This document shows positions 33,070 through 44,450 of a DNA stretch of 64,000 nucleotides, in pieces. Every line of letters begins with the position of its first letter. The stretch's first letter is position 1. The stretch spans positions 186,070 to 250,069 of the forward strand of contig JACEEZ010002764.1 in assembly GCA_016584305.1 (NCBI GenBank). The letters are read 5' to 3'. The notes under the pieces are model-generated. The model searched no databases. It was not told where the DNA came from and was given only the letters and a program-made list of their open reading frames with translations. The stretch comes from Chionoecetes opilio. Lineage: Eukaryota > Arthropoda > Malacostraca > Decapoda > Majidae. A program made the position numbers and the translations under genes.

Positions 33070-33345
33070 GGCAATGTGTTATTCACCCATGGTCTTGTCC
33101 ACGCGAGTTGGCGCGCGACGCCAGTTTCACCCTCTCAGTGCGAGCTTGAAACTCATTATTACCGATCTTTGGGCAATGCTGGAACCTCACCCCCCCCCAT
33201 CCCCTTGCTCAAGCGGGACAGTACCGCCCGAATTAAACAGTGGAAAAATCCCCGGGAATGAGCGGGGTCGGGGATCGAACGCCAGACCACATAATGATAT
33301 CAGGCGCCCTAGCCAACTGAGCCACACGGACGGTGTTCGATGACG

Positions 33346-33350
<5 letters not shown>
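33070..33350 (-). mobile_element. tRNA-derived SINE
   Basis: The minus-strand head GTGTGGCTCAGTTGGCTAGG and B-box-like GTTCGATCCCCG are followed by a body with TTCGGGCGGTACTGTCCCG, matching the copy at 18510-18880. Confidence 0.7.

Positions 33351-33351
<1 letters not shown>

Positions 33352-33404
<53 letters not shown>
33352..33404. repeat. Compound (AT)n(GT)n microsatellite
   Basis: About 38 bp AT followed by 14 bp GT, between two minus-strand SINEs. Confidence 0.9.
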
Positions 33405-33673
33405 TCATCAAGTTGTATTTTACTGAGGGAACACTGAGGCCTGAGGGACACTGGCATGGTCCCGTCTCCATATTTACATTATTTTATTTTGCTTCCTTAG
33501 TGCTTAGTAACAAACCACCGGCTAACACCCGACACCCATTCACTGCTGGGTGGACAGGGGCTCGAGTTTTAAGAAGACAGCCCATTTTTCTCCGCTCCAC
33601 CCGGGGATCGAACCCGGGACTTCTCGGTTGTGAACTGAGCGATCTAACCACTACACTACACAGAGTACCCGGT

Positions 33674-33675
<2 letters not shown>
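33395..33675 (-). mobile_element. tRNA-derived SINE
   Basis: Minus-strand copy of the family at 25760-26050. The head contains GTGTAGTGGTTAGATCGCTC and CCGGGTTCGATCCCCGG. It is followed on the plus side by a (GT)n tract at 33676-33711. Confidence 0.75.
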
Positions 33676-33712
<37 letters not shown>

Positions 33713-34161
33713 AGGATGCGGAAACCATATCGAAGGGGATACATTTCATGCGTACAAATTGAATTTATATTTTCTTGAGTTTGATCTCTGTGTACAATGG
33801 AGAGAAAGCTGATTGACACTTGTACTACTAGCTATACATAAATACTATTGCCACTGTTGTTTCTTTTGTTGTTCTTGTTAACTCTGCCAAGGAGGTTATG
33901 TGATCGGTTCAGTTTGTTTGTTTGTTAGCAGCATTACGTCATAAGTCACAGACGTAGTTGCATGAATATTTTACCAGAGGTGGGACTTGGGCGATCTTAG
34001 AAGGGATTAAGTCTCTGATCTGGATCCAGAGGTATGACGGAGGTATGCGATCTCGGACTGCTCTTGTTGTTTTAGATCACGGGTTCTTAACCGGGGGTGC
34101 GAGACCAACCTCTTGGGGGTGGGAGATGCTATGACAGACCACATAATTATATACATGGGAA

Positions 34162-34415
34162 CAGTGGCGTAGCTAGATATCTATCAATGGGGAGGGCCAT
34201 CTGGGGTATGGCACATCTGTGTATGGGGGGGGGGGCACTATGGTAACCGGAGCTCAGGGGTATTCTGATGCCACATAGTGGCATAGTATTAGTTCATATC
34301 GTAAGTCACAGGTCCAAGCAGATTACGGCATCCATGGCCAGTGGGGGGGGCACCTGGGGGGCTCCGGATTATCATGGGGGGGGGGTGCACGTGTCCCTGC
34401 GTAGCTGCGCCACTG
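34162..34415. mobile_element. MITE with CAGTGGCGTAGCTA termini, copy 1
   Basis: Starts CAGTGGCGTAGCTAG and ends TAGCTGCGCCACTG, inverted with one mismatch. Such termini are common in hAT-type MITEs. Internally it has several G runs, and GCAGATTACGGCATCCATGG is shared with copy 2. No clear 8-bp target duplication is seen. Confidence 0.55.
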
Positions 34416-34703
34416 GCTATTCCCGATCTGACGTTATATAAGGTAGAAAGATAACGAGGCAACAGCCATTACTTTGCAGGGAGGACTAAATAACCTTAAA
34501 TCACACGTAAGCTCTCCCTCCCTCCCTCCCTCCCCCACTCACAGCGGCGCCGCCAGGACATGGTGACTGGGGTGGCCAAGGCTGGACACAGATCTAGTGT
34601 GGGGTGGTCATGGCATAGCCATTAGTAAGAAATAGTTGAATTTGCCTTTGACCTCTGACTCAGATCGGGAGTGGCCATCCCCTATATCCGCCGCTCATGA
34701 ATC

Positions 34704-34947
34704 TCAGGCCCGTACCGAGAGTCATGTTGAAGGTTGAGCGACGACCTTCGTCGACTGAGGAAGGGTACCATAAAAGGGATATTTTTCGGAACGAAGAGCA
34801 GCGACGAAAGTCTGCACGAAGACACGGGGGTACGTGCCGACTTTCGTCGCTGCTCTTCGTTCCGAAAAATATCCCTTTTATGGTACCCTTCCTCAATCAA
34901 CGAAGGTCGTCGCTCAACCTTCATCATGACTCGCGGTATGGGCCTCA
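34704..34947. repeat. Long inverted repeat (fold-back hairpin)
   Basis: Arms of about 115 bp (34704-34818 and 34833-34947) are about 93% complementary with a 14-base spacer. Both carry GGGTACCATAAAAGGGATAT or its complement. Near-identical frames on both strands arise from this symmetry and are not genes. Confidence 0.85.
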
Positions 34948-35012
34948 TTCTCTTCCACTCACTCCCTTTTTCTCTACTTAACTAGCACTGCAGAAATATG
35001 AAGAAAAGCAAC

Positions 35013-35254
35013 AAAATAAAGCGTTGTTTGGCCAAAAATCATCCTCTTCCTCCTCTCTTTCACAGCTTCCTCCTCGCAGCTGCCACACACCCTGCCTGAT
35101 CGCTGGCGCGCACTCAACTGTCGCTCGTACCGGATTACTAAAGCAGCTCAACTCTGTTCAACACCGCTTCGAAACACTAAACCTTTCCCTTATTTCCTTC
35201 CTACACCCTTACCTGTTGACTTTTGACAAATTCTTGACCTATAACGTTAGCTAA
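35013..35254 (+). repeat. Dispersed repeat, copy B
   Basis: Second copy of the repeat at 27625-27846, beginning AAATAAAGCGTTGTTTGGCC. Confidence 0.6.
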
Positions 35255-35449
35255 TACTTAAATGTTGTTAGTAAATGTGAGTTAGGAATAGTGTTCGGAT
35301 AGTTCTGTAGTATTTTTTTCAAAGGTTATATTGATAGGGTTCGTTAGTGTTTCGAGCTCATTAACAACGTCGCAGAGGATTATGGGTAGGATATCTTTTT
35401 TTTTTTTGCTACGTAGTTCGTGGGTTGTTAAAGGACTGTGCTTTGTTAG

Positions 35450-35898
35450 CAGTGGCGTAGCTATAGTCTATTTTATTATTTAATATTATTAAAATGCACT
35501 AAGGAGGCCACGCCCCCTGCTTCTGCCCCCCTTTTCTACGGGGCAGCTGATTGGTGCACTCAATGTTCAACATGTGTACAGATTACTCGTCGCATCATCA
35601 CTGCCAAACACACCATCCTCACTACATAACAACACGTAACTGCTGGATATTTTTACCATTTTAAATAAAATAGATTATATTTATCTATCAATGGGGGGGG
35701 GGGGGGGGGGGCACTAGGCAAGCGGAGCTCAGGGCTACTTTGATGCCACATAGAAGGGTATTTTCTAAGATCAGATTAGTGGTGGGCATTAGAGTATTTT
35801 ACAGATTACGGCAGCCATGGCCAGTGGGGGGGCACCAAGGGGGGCACACAATTATCATGCGGGGGGGGGGGCAGGTGCCCTCCCGTAGCTACGCCACT
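35450..35898. mobile_element. MITE with CAGTGGCGTAGCTA termini, copy 2
   Basis: Starts CAGTGGCGTAGCTATAG and ends GTAGCTACGCCACT. It shares GGCAGCCATGGCCAGTGGG and G-run regions with copy 1, with extra internal sequence at 35470-35690. Confidence 0.55.
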
Positions 35899-35969
35899 TC
35901 TTAGGAATACTCAATTAAACATGAATTCTACCTTACAAAAATGTATCCGTCTTATATAGTAATTTGATT

Positions 35970-36111
<142 letters not shown>

Positions 36112-36374
36112 CAGGGCCCCAAAGGTATTTTAAAAGTCCTTTACCAACCCCCTACTCTTGAGCTAGTGCTCTGTAGGGGTGCGAGAAATAGTTGGGAGTC
36201 TGGAAGGAGTGCGGACCGATGAAAAGGTTAAGAACCACAGTTTTTGTTATTTGTTTCTGATAATGATGATGATGGTGACGATGATGATGATGATTATGTA
36301 GAGTTACATAATGTCTTCATCCTTTTGAAGTTTTAATTGCTTTCCTTCGTTTTACCTTATTTTCCTTTTTTGAA

Positions 36375-36746
36375 ATGAGTCCAAACTGTAGGAAGAAAAG
36401 AAGAAAATATATCCCGGCAGTCAGTTCCATACCGAGTTTTGCAATACATTTTTCCTTTGCTTCTTTTTATCCCTGCTTTACTCGGTGCAAGTCTGTGTGG
36501 TGGTCACTGCGGATCAGGAGGCTTTCCCTTGAATGGCGGGGCTGGTATAGGAACCTCGATGGCTGGCTCGTTGGATGTCTGGCAGTCGCTTTGTTAAGTT
36601 TAAAGGACTTTGGGAGAGTTGGAGTTCAGCCTTTGGGATATCTCTCCTTTTCTGAAGACCTGCGGCGTCTGTCCTCGCAGGGTGAAGGAAAACTTTTCTT
36701 TGTTATCACAGGCATTTTCTTATCTTTCCTAGAGCAAGTTAATTAA
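36375..36746 (+). CDS. Unrecognised ORF, doubtful
   Basis: A 123-residue frame from ATG with no familiar domain. It is Trp- and Ser-rich with a C-terminal hydrophobic stretch (FFVITGIFLSFL). The flanks are repeats, so chance is likely. Confidence 0.12.
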   Translation: MSPNCRKKRRKYIPAVSSIPSFAIHFSFASFYPCFTRCKSVWWSLRIRRLSLEWRGWYRNLDGWLVGCLAVALLSLKDFGRVGVQPLGYLSFSEDLRRLSSQGEGKLFFVITGIFLSFLEQVN

Positions 36747-36824
36747 CTATGAATACAGGTCAAGGTTACTAGTGCTCCGCCTCTTGCCGCCCTGTGAAAA
36801 TATACTTAAAGGATGTATAGAAAA

Positions 36825-36945
36825 TTAAGGAGCTTTAAAAGGAGGCTGGATAATTTCATGGATGGGGCTGTAAGGTGGATGTAGGTAGTATTAAGTAACA
36901 GGAACTACCTCTTGTAGCTTCCTTTTTTTCTCTTATGTTCTTAGT
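36825..36945 (+). mobile_element. CR1-like LINE 3' fragment
   Basis: Shares GGAGCTTTAAAAGGAGGCTGG and the CTCTTGTAGCTTCC end block with the other copies; only about 120 bp remains. Confidence 0.55.
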
Positions 36946-37372
36946 GTTTAGTTCTTAGTCTTAGTATTACACGTTAGCTAACTTACTTACATCATGGATT
37001 TATCTAAGCCTTGTTCGCGTATCTCAGCGTAGAGTAGACCAGCCAAACTCAGCAGCATACCAGCATAAAGAATACCTGGGTCACTTTCCTTAAGAAATTT
37101 ACAGGTTGAAGCAATTTTTCATGGATTTATAACAGCAGCCACTTTTCCACAGCAACGTATTGTGTACACACTGGAGTGTCAGGAATTACACCGAAGCTTT
37201 CTCACGAGCCGCGCTAAAGAGCAGCATGCGCCTCGCCTGCCTGTATTTACTCTCCTGTTAAATAAAGTCTTGCTACCAAAGTATCGATGCCGCTTTGCAT
37301 TCGAAACTACATAACTCTGAGGGCGTAACATATTGTATTCTTTTGCTGTGGTTAAGTTGTTTATTTCACATG

Positions 37373-37862
37373 CTTTGACCCCGCTGTGGGGAGTCACCTT
37401 GTCGTGGTGGCGGGGCTTGAAGCGTGGTCGACGGCGCCACCTACTTTCGCAGTCTGCCTGCCATTGTTGGGTTCGGTGGCCGTCGGCCTCGTGGACCAAG
37501 CGCTCCCCCTTCGTCACTGGGAGGTGTAGCCTTCCGGTGATGTCGCCTTTATGCTTCCTCCCCCTTTCTCTCTTTTCTTAGGGCGATTCTAGGCCCGGTG
37601 AGACTCTTCTCTTCCGTCTCACACTTCTTCTTCCTTTTAAACTTCACACTCCGCTCACCACCGTCAACATGGACCGTTATAAACAACTTGATGGGCAGGA
37701 AAAATGGCAGACGCAGTAATCGACGTGCGCAGCACGTCGATTACTGTGTCTGTGTCACATTCGACTACGTGCAGACTAATGCCTAAGATCACATTTGTAT
37801 ATAATTATATAATATATGTACTTCTAAAGATATGGCAATAAACTAAACTAAACTAAACGTGT
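37373..37862 (+). mobile_element. Retroposon-like repeat with stem-loop and (ACTAA)n tail
   Basis: Begins near GGGGAGTCACCTTGTCGTGG, contains the perfect hairpin at 37714-37746 and ends ATAAACTAAACTAAACTAAAC, a tandem tail with AATAAA. This looks like the 3' end of a LINE or LINE-mobilised SINE. The family is not identified. Confidence 0.45.
37714..37746. other. Perfect 15-bp-arm, 3-nt-loop hairpin
   Basis: CAGTAATCGACGTGC, then loop GCA, then GCACGTCGATTACTG. Flanking AGAC and GTCT extend the stem past a mismatch. Confidence 0.8.
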
Positions 37863-38309
37863 TTGCCGTGCGTGGCGTCCCGTATATTCCCCGCGCGCCC
37901 CTCTATCTGGGAGTTGAGTCCACCGCGGGGCGAGTTGTAGTTCCCTTCGGTGGGCAACACGCTCCTTTGGTAGGGGGGTTGGGGTAAGACGGGAGGTCCA
38001 GTGTGGATCCGCTGGATCAATCGGCTGGTCATGCGTTGGCTAGGGCCAGGTAGAGGTTGCCTGGTGGGCACCGCATCGGTCCCGCGGCTGCCACCACACA
38101 CTAGGCAACCGAAGCGTATACTTCCCCGCTACCCCTGGAGCTGTTGGGTGAGGTCCTTCCCCAACAGACAGCTTCCCCTCGTTGGGCTCCGTGGTGGGTG
38201 GGGGCGTGGAGAAGTGAAGTAATTTTGTTTATGTATCAAGCTAAAAATTTACCCCGGCCTGCCTCTCTACCTGACGTCCGCTTTTCCTCGACATATCCCA
38301 TTGGATCCT

Positions 38310-40580
38310 CTCACATTGCCACTCTGGTGCCTTTCCAGGCCCGACGTGGCACGTAGCGGGCAGCCGCCCCTTCCTCCTCAGCTCCCCGGTCTGGCGGTCT
38401 CCGTCTTTCCAAGATCACAATATCCACGCCGCACGCATAAACATACTGTACTGCTTCATCTAGTAAGTCTGCAAACACCTGGACCTTGGTCTTAAGCCAG
38501 GAGACCTTAAGTCCGAAAGGCTTTGCCTCCTCGTGCCGCGCCTCGAGAGAAATCACCATGACCTCCAGGGACTCAGCAAAGATTACTGCATCATCGGCAA
38601 AAACAAGTTCAGTGATCTTGGTGTTGCCGACGGATGCTCCACAATCACTTTGATCTACAACCTTGTCCAATACCCAGTCCATACAAGAGTTGAAAAGTGA
38701 TGGGGCAAGGACGCACCCTTGCCTCACTCCTGTATTAACAGGAAAGAAGCTGGATACACCTGCCCCACACTTCACAGCACTCTCAGTCCCAGAATACAGA
38801 CCGGTTATCAAACCAATAGTCCTTGCAGGAATCCCGCGAAGTCGCAGAAGATCCCAAAGTGACTCACGATGCACTGAGTCAAACGCCTTCTTGAGATAAA
38901 CATAGGCTGCAAGCATCCCCTGTCGAAACTCACGTCGGCGTTCCACCAGGACACGAAGCGCTAGGATACGGTCCGTTGTTGACTTACCAGGCGTGAACCT
39001 AGACTGCTGAGGTCTCTGATGCTTCAGCAGATCACTGCTGATCCGAGTCAGCAATAGATGGGCAAGCACCTTGCTTGGCACGCTGAGCAGTGTAATACCG
39101 CGGTAATTGTTGCAGTCCTGACGGTCCCCTTTCCCTTTCCAGATAGGGACGACCAGCCCCCTTTTCCAGTCAGGAGGAATGGTACCTGATTGCCACACGG
39201 CAGTCAGGACACCATGCAACCCACGGATCATGGCCTCACCCCCAGCTTTGAGGAGCTCCGCACTGATATTACAAACACCAGCTGCCTTTCCACCCCTCAA
39301 CTTAGCTACAGCCTCTCTGACTTCGTCAAGAGAGGGTGCGGTTTCGTCAATGGGAGGATCGGCATCCACTGCCTAGGAATCCAGTGGTGTGAAGCTGCTC
39401 AGTTGGAGGGTCCACCGTGAACAACTGCCCAAAATACTCAGCCCAACGAGCCATCTGCCCATCCATGTCCGACACGAGGCGCCCATCTGCTGCTCGAATA
39501 GCACTCGCCCGAGATGGAGACTTGGAACGGAGCTTCTTCAGGGCTTGGTAGGTGGGTCGGAGGTCATTAGCGTTCAAATGACCCTCGACATCCTCAGCGA
39601 GACTCCTGACATACCTCTCCTTGTCTCTCCCCAGGAGGGTTCTAGTCCGGCGTGACAGAGCCCTGTGCTGGTCCTGGTTCCCAGCCAGCCTGGCAGCGCG
39701 ACTCTCCTAGATTTTTTCCAGCGTCTTCGTCGAGACAAAACTATGTCTTGACCTGGGGCGCTCCCCAATACACTCCTTGGCAGCCTGTAGAGTTTCACGT
39801 TTGAAGGTATCCCACAATTCTACAGGGTCCTCGAGGGCACCGAGCACATCAAACCGATTTGAGACTGCCACCGCATACTCATTAGCACATGTCAAGTCCT
39901 TCAGTTTCTCAAGATGAAACACAGTATGGTTACCTCTTGAGATTCTTCTGGACTTGACATGAAGCTTAAGTGTAGCAACAACAAGTCTGTGATTTGTTCC
40001 AAAGAACTCAGCACTCCGGTAAACCCTGCAGTTGTGGAGGATCCTCCAACGAGTACTAACGAGGACGTGGTCGATCTCCTTTACCCCTCCGGCATTACTA
40101 TACCATGTCCAGCGGTGCAGCTCTGGTCTCTGGTACCAAGAACCTGCAATTCTCAACCTTCTGGACCTTGCAAAATTCAGAAGCAGAGAACTGTTGATGT
40201 TTCTGGTATCGGAGCCATGGGGACCAACACATAACTTGTAGCCATCTCTCATAGTGCCAGTAGTAGCATTGAAGTCGCCTAAGACAATGAGTGTGTCCCG
40301 AGGAGGACACTGGTCTAATACAGAGACGAGTTTGGCGTAGAACATCTCCTTCTCTTCAGTTTTATGCACCTCGGTAGGAGCGTACACTGCAACAAGAGAC
40401 ATGAAACCCAGAGTGTGTTTCATCCTCACCCGCATTATACGCTCATCAACCGGAGTAACCTCAACAACTGACGGCTGCAGTTTGCTGGAGATGCCTATAG
40501 CTACGGTGTATAGCTATAGTTCACGGTGACCATTGCTCATGCCGGACCAGTAGTAGGTGTAAACCCCACTGCTAGTCTCG
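38310..40580 (-). mobile_element. APE-type LINE (RTE-like), endonuclease plus reverse transcriptase, truncated and decayed
   Basis: The minus strand starts near 40580 with YWSGMSNGHRE. A 242-residue frame (40435-39707) is an AP endonuclease with VLGDFNATTG, EIDHVLVSTR and a terminal TNHRLVVATL. Short broken frames follow (39798-39347), then a 352-residue frame (39369-38311) with reverse-transcriptase motifs: FTPGKSTTDRIL, AYVYLKKAFDSV, GVRQGCVLAPSLF and FADD (residues 257-260). The usual Asp in the AYVDL motif is Tyr158. The C-terminal third is missing after about 38400, though it survives in the copies at 12655 and 51018. Internal stops and the Asp loss indicate a dead copy. Confidence 0.8.
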
Positions 40581-40949
40581 CCACTGCCAGGCCTCCTCCC
40601 CCGGCAATGCCGGGGCTTTTACCAGCCTGGGGAGGCAAGCTCCCCGTATCTCCGACGCGAGGGGGCACTGCCCCGTTTAATATGAACAGTAAGTACATAT
40701 AGTGCATGGAGATATGCCCAACCTGGCACCCTACAGGTAGGGGTGCTGGGGATTAGTTGTCATGCCACGTCAGCGACCGATTGGATAGAACCGTAGCGGG
40801 TGGGGGGTCCGCGAACAGGAGAATCACCCCCCGTTGAGCCCCCTCTTCCCCAGAGTGGGGCTGAACAATTATTATTACATGCAATACTTTTTGTGTACTC
40901 TCTGATATTTTCATTACTTTCTTCTTCTTTCACATATTCAACTGTCATC

Positions 40950-41876
40950 ATGCCTCAAGAAACACAAACTTCAGTCACTCTGGTGCATGAGGTTCCTTCT
41001 TATCCTAAATTTACCGGCGACAATATCCCAGTACATATTTTTCTTAAGGATGTAGATGATGAGATCGCACATCGCAACATCACTGACGATGCTATTAAAA
41101 TCGCTCAGCTAAACTCCTGCTGTGACTTATCGGACTGCCTCGCAGGACAATACCTACAGAGTGATTTATTTCTCACAATTAAGACCTATGATGAGTTCAA
41201 AACTAAGTTTAATAAATATTTCAGTGGCAGTCAGAAATCCGGTAACTTTGCCCCACTTTTTAGACTTGCCGACACTCACAAAAGGCAAGAACACCCAATT
41301 CCAGTCATGGCAGCCTTGCAAAAATCCTCTAACGTAAAATTAGACTTAATAAGACAGCTGGAATCTTCTGAATGGGTTGATGACGATGGGAAAATGAGTC
41401 TTTCAGCTGTTGGTAACCATTTTGGATACTACACTTACATGTTTCTCATACACCCTTCCACAGCAAAGCAGGCGTCTGATAAATACTTTAACTTTGCTCC
41501 ACAAGACACCTTTACTGAATTTGCTTTAAATTTTGAGGACTCTTCGTCTCTAGTGTTTTCAGCTAATGCACATTCTTCTATGTCTGCTGCAGTATCCACA
41601 CAACACAAACACCACCAATCACGAAGCACTTCTCGTCCTCCTTCCAACTCAAACACTCTTTCCACCTCAAACACTCGTCAGAGACAACGTTCATCTTCTT
41701 CCCATTCACAATATTCCCGGTCTTCTCACTCACCCTCTGCTTCTTACTGCTATTATTGCAAACACAAAGGACACACGATAGAACGTTGCTATACACGACA
41801 ACGTCATTTTCCTCACCAGCAATATGTTCCACATTTTTGTGATTACCATGGTCCCTGTGGTCACAACACCTCTTGA
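40950..41876 (+). CDS. Gypsy Gag-like protein
   Basis: About 308 residues from the ATG at 40950. The capsid-like first part (YPKFTGDN, YDEFKTKFNKYF) is followed by a Ser-rich linker and a zinc knuckle CYYCKHKGHTIERC (CX2CX4HX4C). A second Cys/His cluster begins at the very end (CDYHGPCGH) but is cut by a TGA that one extra T would explain. The frame upstream to 40800 is not needed. Confidence 0.7.
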   Translation: MPQETQTSVTLVHEVPSYPKFTGDNIPVHIFLKDVDDEIAHRNITDDAIKIAQLNSCCDLSDCLAGQYLQSDLFLTIKTYDEFKTKFNKYFSGSQKSGNFAPLFRLADTHKRQEHPIPVMAALQKSSNVKLDLIRQLESSEWVDDDGKMSLSAVGNHFGYYTYMFLIHPSTAKQASDKYFNFAPQDTFTEFALNFEDSSSLVFSANAHSSMSAAVSTQHKHHQSRSTSRPPSNSNTLSTSNTRQRQRSSSSHSQYSRSSHSPSASYCYYCKHKGHTIERCYTRQRHFPHQQYVPHFCDYHGPCGHNTS

Positions 41877-41952
41877 CTGTCGTGCAGGAACACAATCTCC
41901 TCGCTATTCACAGCAACATAACCCTCAATGACTATCACGCCAGACTCTGCCC

Positions 41953-42360
41953 TTGCACTCTTCCAAGCACCACGAACCAGCTCATTCAGATGAACCTTCA
42001 CTCCCCTTGTACACCATTTCTACTACACTCTGGGAGGACCCAAGGATTTTACAAGCTGAAGTCAACCAGCACTATTTCACCATGTTTGTTGATACTGGTG
42101 CTTCAGTAAATATCATGACTAAAGAGTACTTTGATAACATCAGAACTGTGCGTAATCGTAAATTACTCATTTTAATACCTTCCGACCTACAATTTTGTGG
42201 AATAGATGGCACAGTTCTCTCTACTCTAGGTAAAGTTATGTTTGGCACATACTTATGTCCAGACTTGCCACCTGTTAGCCTGACTTACTATGTAGCAGAC
42301 GGTATAACCATTCCAGCTGACGCTCTCAGGGATTGGCCGTCCTGCTCAAACCAACAATGA
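41953..42360 (+). CDS. Retroviral-type aspartic protease region (Gypsy pol)
   Basis: Contains the active-site motif FVDTGAS with catalytic D47 of this frame, followed by a GIDGTVL strand. No good independent start is present; it is part of a pol frame shifted relative to gag. Confidence 0.65.
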   Translation: MHSSKHHEPAHSDEPSLPLYTISTTLWEDPRILQAEVNQHYFTMFVDTGASVNIMTKEYFDNIRTVRNRKLLILIPSDLQFCGIDGTVLSTLGKVMFGTYLCPDLPPVSLTYYVADGITIPADALRDWPSCSNQQ

Positions 42361-43071
42361 AATTGATCTCTATCCACGCTTGCATGGAATCTATTGGCGT
42401 GAACGTTTCATTTCAGAGGTTATGAAACAATCTAGAGCTCTTCCAGACTCTGTTCATACTAACATTGTCTCCCCCCCTACATGCGACTCTCCTGAGTCTC
42501 CACAAGCTCTTGATTCCACATGCACTCCTACTGACAAATCTCTGATACAAGTGTTTTCCATTCATAGTTCTCCACTTGCCATGCCTAACCAACATTCACC
42601 ATCCAAACCACGTCGTCATTCCACTGGTAGCCCTTCTCGCTCAAAACGTAAACGTAAGACTTCCGTCGCGTTTATTTCCACAGACGTTTCCACGTCTAAC
42701 ACTCCACTTCCAGAAGCCTCACTTCAAAAGGTTTTAGAAGACACAGCTAAGCACTGTCACGCTGTCGTCTCGTCCAACGTTGAGCTTCTACCACTCTCAT
42801 GCACGCTAGTAGACGTTCGAGTAAATGGCGTTGCGAACGTCGATGCCATTTCTCTTCCTGAGTCAGTCACTCATTCTGCTCTTGCTGTTCCCTCAGCACT
42901 GTGCAGACTCAAAACTCATGGCAAATCAAACCTTTATGTGTTCCAGTCACTCTCACTTGTGGTACACGTCTTTGTTCATTTTAAGTCTACCCAGCTGACG
43001 TTCGTGTCATTGAATGTTCACAAGAGACCACTAGTTCAATTAACTCCATTTCAGTTCAAGAGTCTCCAAAT

Positions 43072-44240
43072 TTGTCTGACCTTCAAGCTCATTTGAAAAC
43101 CACAGACCATGCAGATTCACAGGATGAACTTATTCAACTCTTGACCGACTTCCGGAGTATTGTTTCTCTCTCAGGTGAGGCACTCGGTAAAACCAACGTC
43201 GTCACTCATAACATCAAACTGATTAAGGATGCCCAACCTGTCTACATACCAGCTTATTGCATGGCCCACAGTAAAAATGCCATTGTCGATCGCATTATCT
43301 CAGAAATGCTGACTGAAGGAATCATTGAAAACTCGATCAGTCCTTTCAATACCCCAATGTTCCTTGTTCCAAAAAGCTCAGGCGAATGGCGTCCTGTAGT
43401 CGATTTCAGAGCTCTCAATAAATTGACTGTTCCTTCTCGGTATCCCACGCCAGTCCTCGAGGATATTTTGTTAAATTTAGGTGATCATAACACTATTTTC
43501 TCCACCTTAGATTTGTGCTCCGGCTTTTGGCAAGTCGAACTTGACACAGAAAGCCGTGAAATGCCTTTTCTACACCCTCGGGACATTACCAGTACTGTCG
43601 CATGCCTATGGGTCTTTGTGGATCACCAGCGACGTTCCAACGCTTAATTAATTCCATATTCACTGGTTTAATGGGTAATACACTTTTTTCCTACCCTGAT
43701 GACTTGATCGTTTTCTCTAAATCAGTCCCAGAATATCTCCAGAAACTCCAGAAACATTCCATGCAAGTCAGGCTTAAAACTTAAACTCTCAAAATGCGCG
43801 TTTCTACGCAAAGAAACTACTTTTCTTGGCCACCTTATTAACGCTGACGGTATTCAAACGTCACATGACAAGGTCAGCACTGTCACAAATTATCCTACTC
43901 CAGTCAATGTAGATCAAGTCCGTAGTTTCATAGGACCTGGCTCCTATTACCGCAGATTTATAAGAGGTTATGCCGCCATTGCTTCTCCACTCACTTCACT
44001 CTTCAAGAAAGATGTGCCCTTCCACTGGTCTGAAAGTCAGGAAAACGCTTTGGCTGCTCTTAAGCACGCTCTCAGTTCTGCGCCTGTTCTTGCATACCCT
44101 GACTACACTAAACCCTTCATTCTCAACACTGACTACACTGGTCTCGGTGTAGGACTCATGCAGGACAACGATGGTAAACAACGCCCCATCGCGTATGCCT
44201 CTCGTCTACTTAACAAGGCCAGCGAATCACATAGTATTTC
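43072..44240 (+). pseudogene. Gypsy reverse transcriptase and start of RNase H, frameshifted
   Basis: 43072-43570 has FNTPMFLVPKSSGEWRPVVD and FSTLDLCSGFWQVELD (motif A). A frameshift near 43565 leads to MPMGLCGSPATFQRL and SYPDDLIVF, so the catalytic box is YPDD where YLDD or YVDD is usual. After a stop near 43784 another frame has FLGHLINADGI and RSFIGPGSYYRRFI, then an RNase H start FILNTDYTGLGVGLMQ near 44118. At least two frame breaks are present. Confidence 0.7.
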
Positions 44241-44450
44241 TCAAAAAGTTTCAGCCAATCACAAGGCTTCCACGCTCTCAGCTGTGTTTACAAATTTATC
44301 ATCCACACCAAAATTAGATCTGATGCTCCACCCTGCTTCCTCCTCCTCCTCCTCTTCACCTCCTCCTCCGCCTCCACTTCCTAGCTTCTCCTTCTCCTCT
44401 CTCTCCTACCTCTATACTCTGTGTATTCACAGTATATCAGTAGCAGTTTA

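Larger units (their letters stand above)
40870..44330 (+). mobile_element. Gypsy-type LTR retrotransposon, decayed, 3' part lost at the gap
   Basis: Gag, protease, reverse transcriptase and the start of RNase H follow in Gypsy order, with frameshifts between them. The element runs toward the N gap at 44451, and no integrase or 3' LTR is visible. The 5' LTR cannot be delimited without its partner. Confidence 0.75.

Noticed and set aside
34660..34985. Four similar frames on both strands
   Set aside because: Mirror images produced by the long inverted repeat.
36375..36746. 123-residue ORF as a host gene
   Set aside because: No domain, no splice or promoter support, repeats on both sides; listed only at low confidence.
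40800..40949. Upstream extension of the Gypsy gag frame
   Set aside because: The ATG at 40950 begins the Gag-like sequence; the 50 residues before it are untranslated leader in composition.
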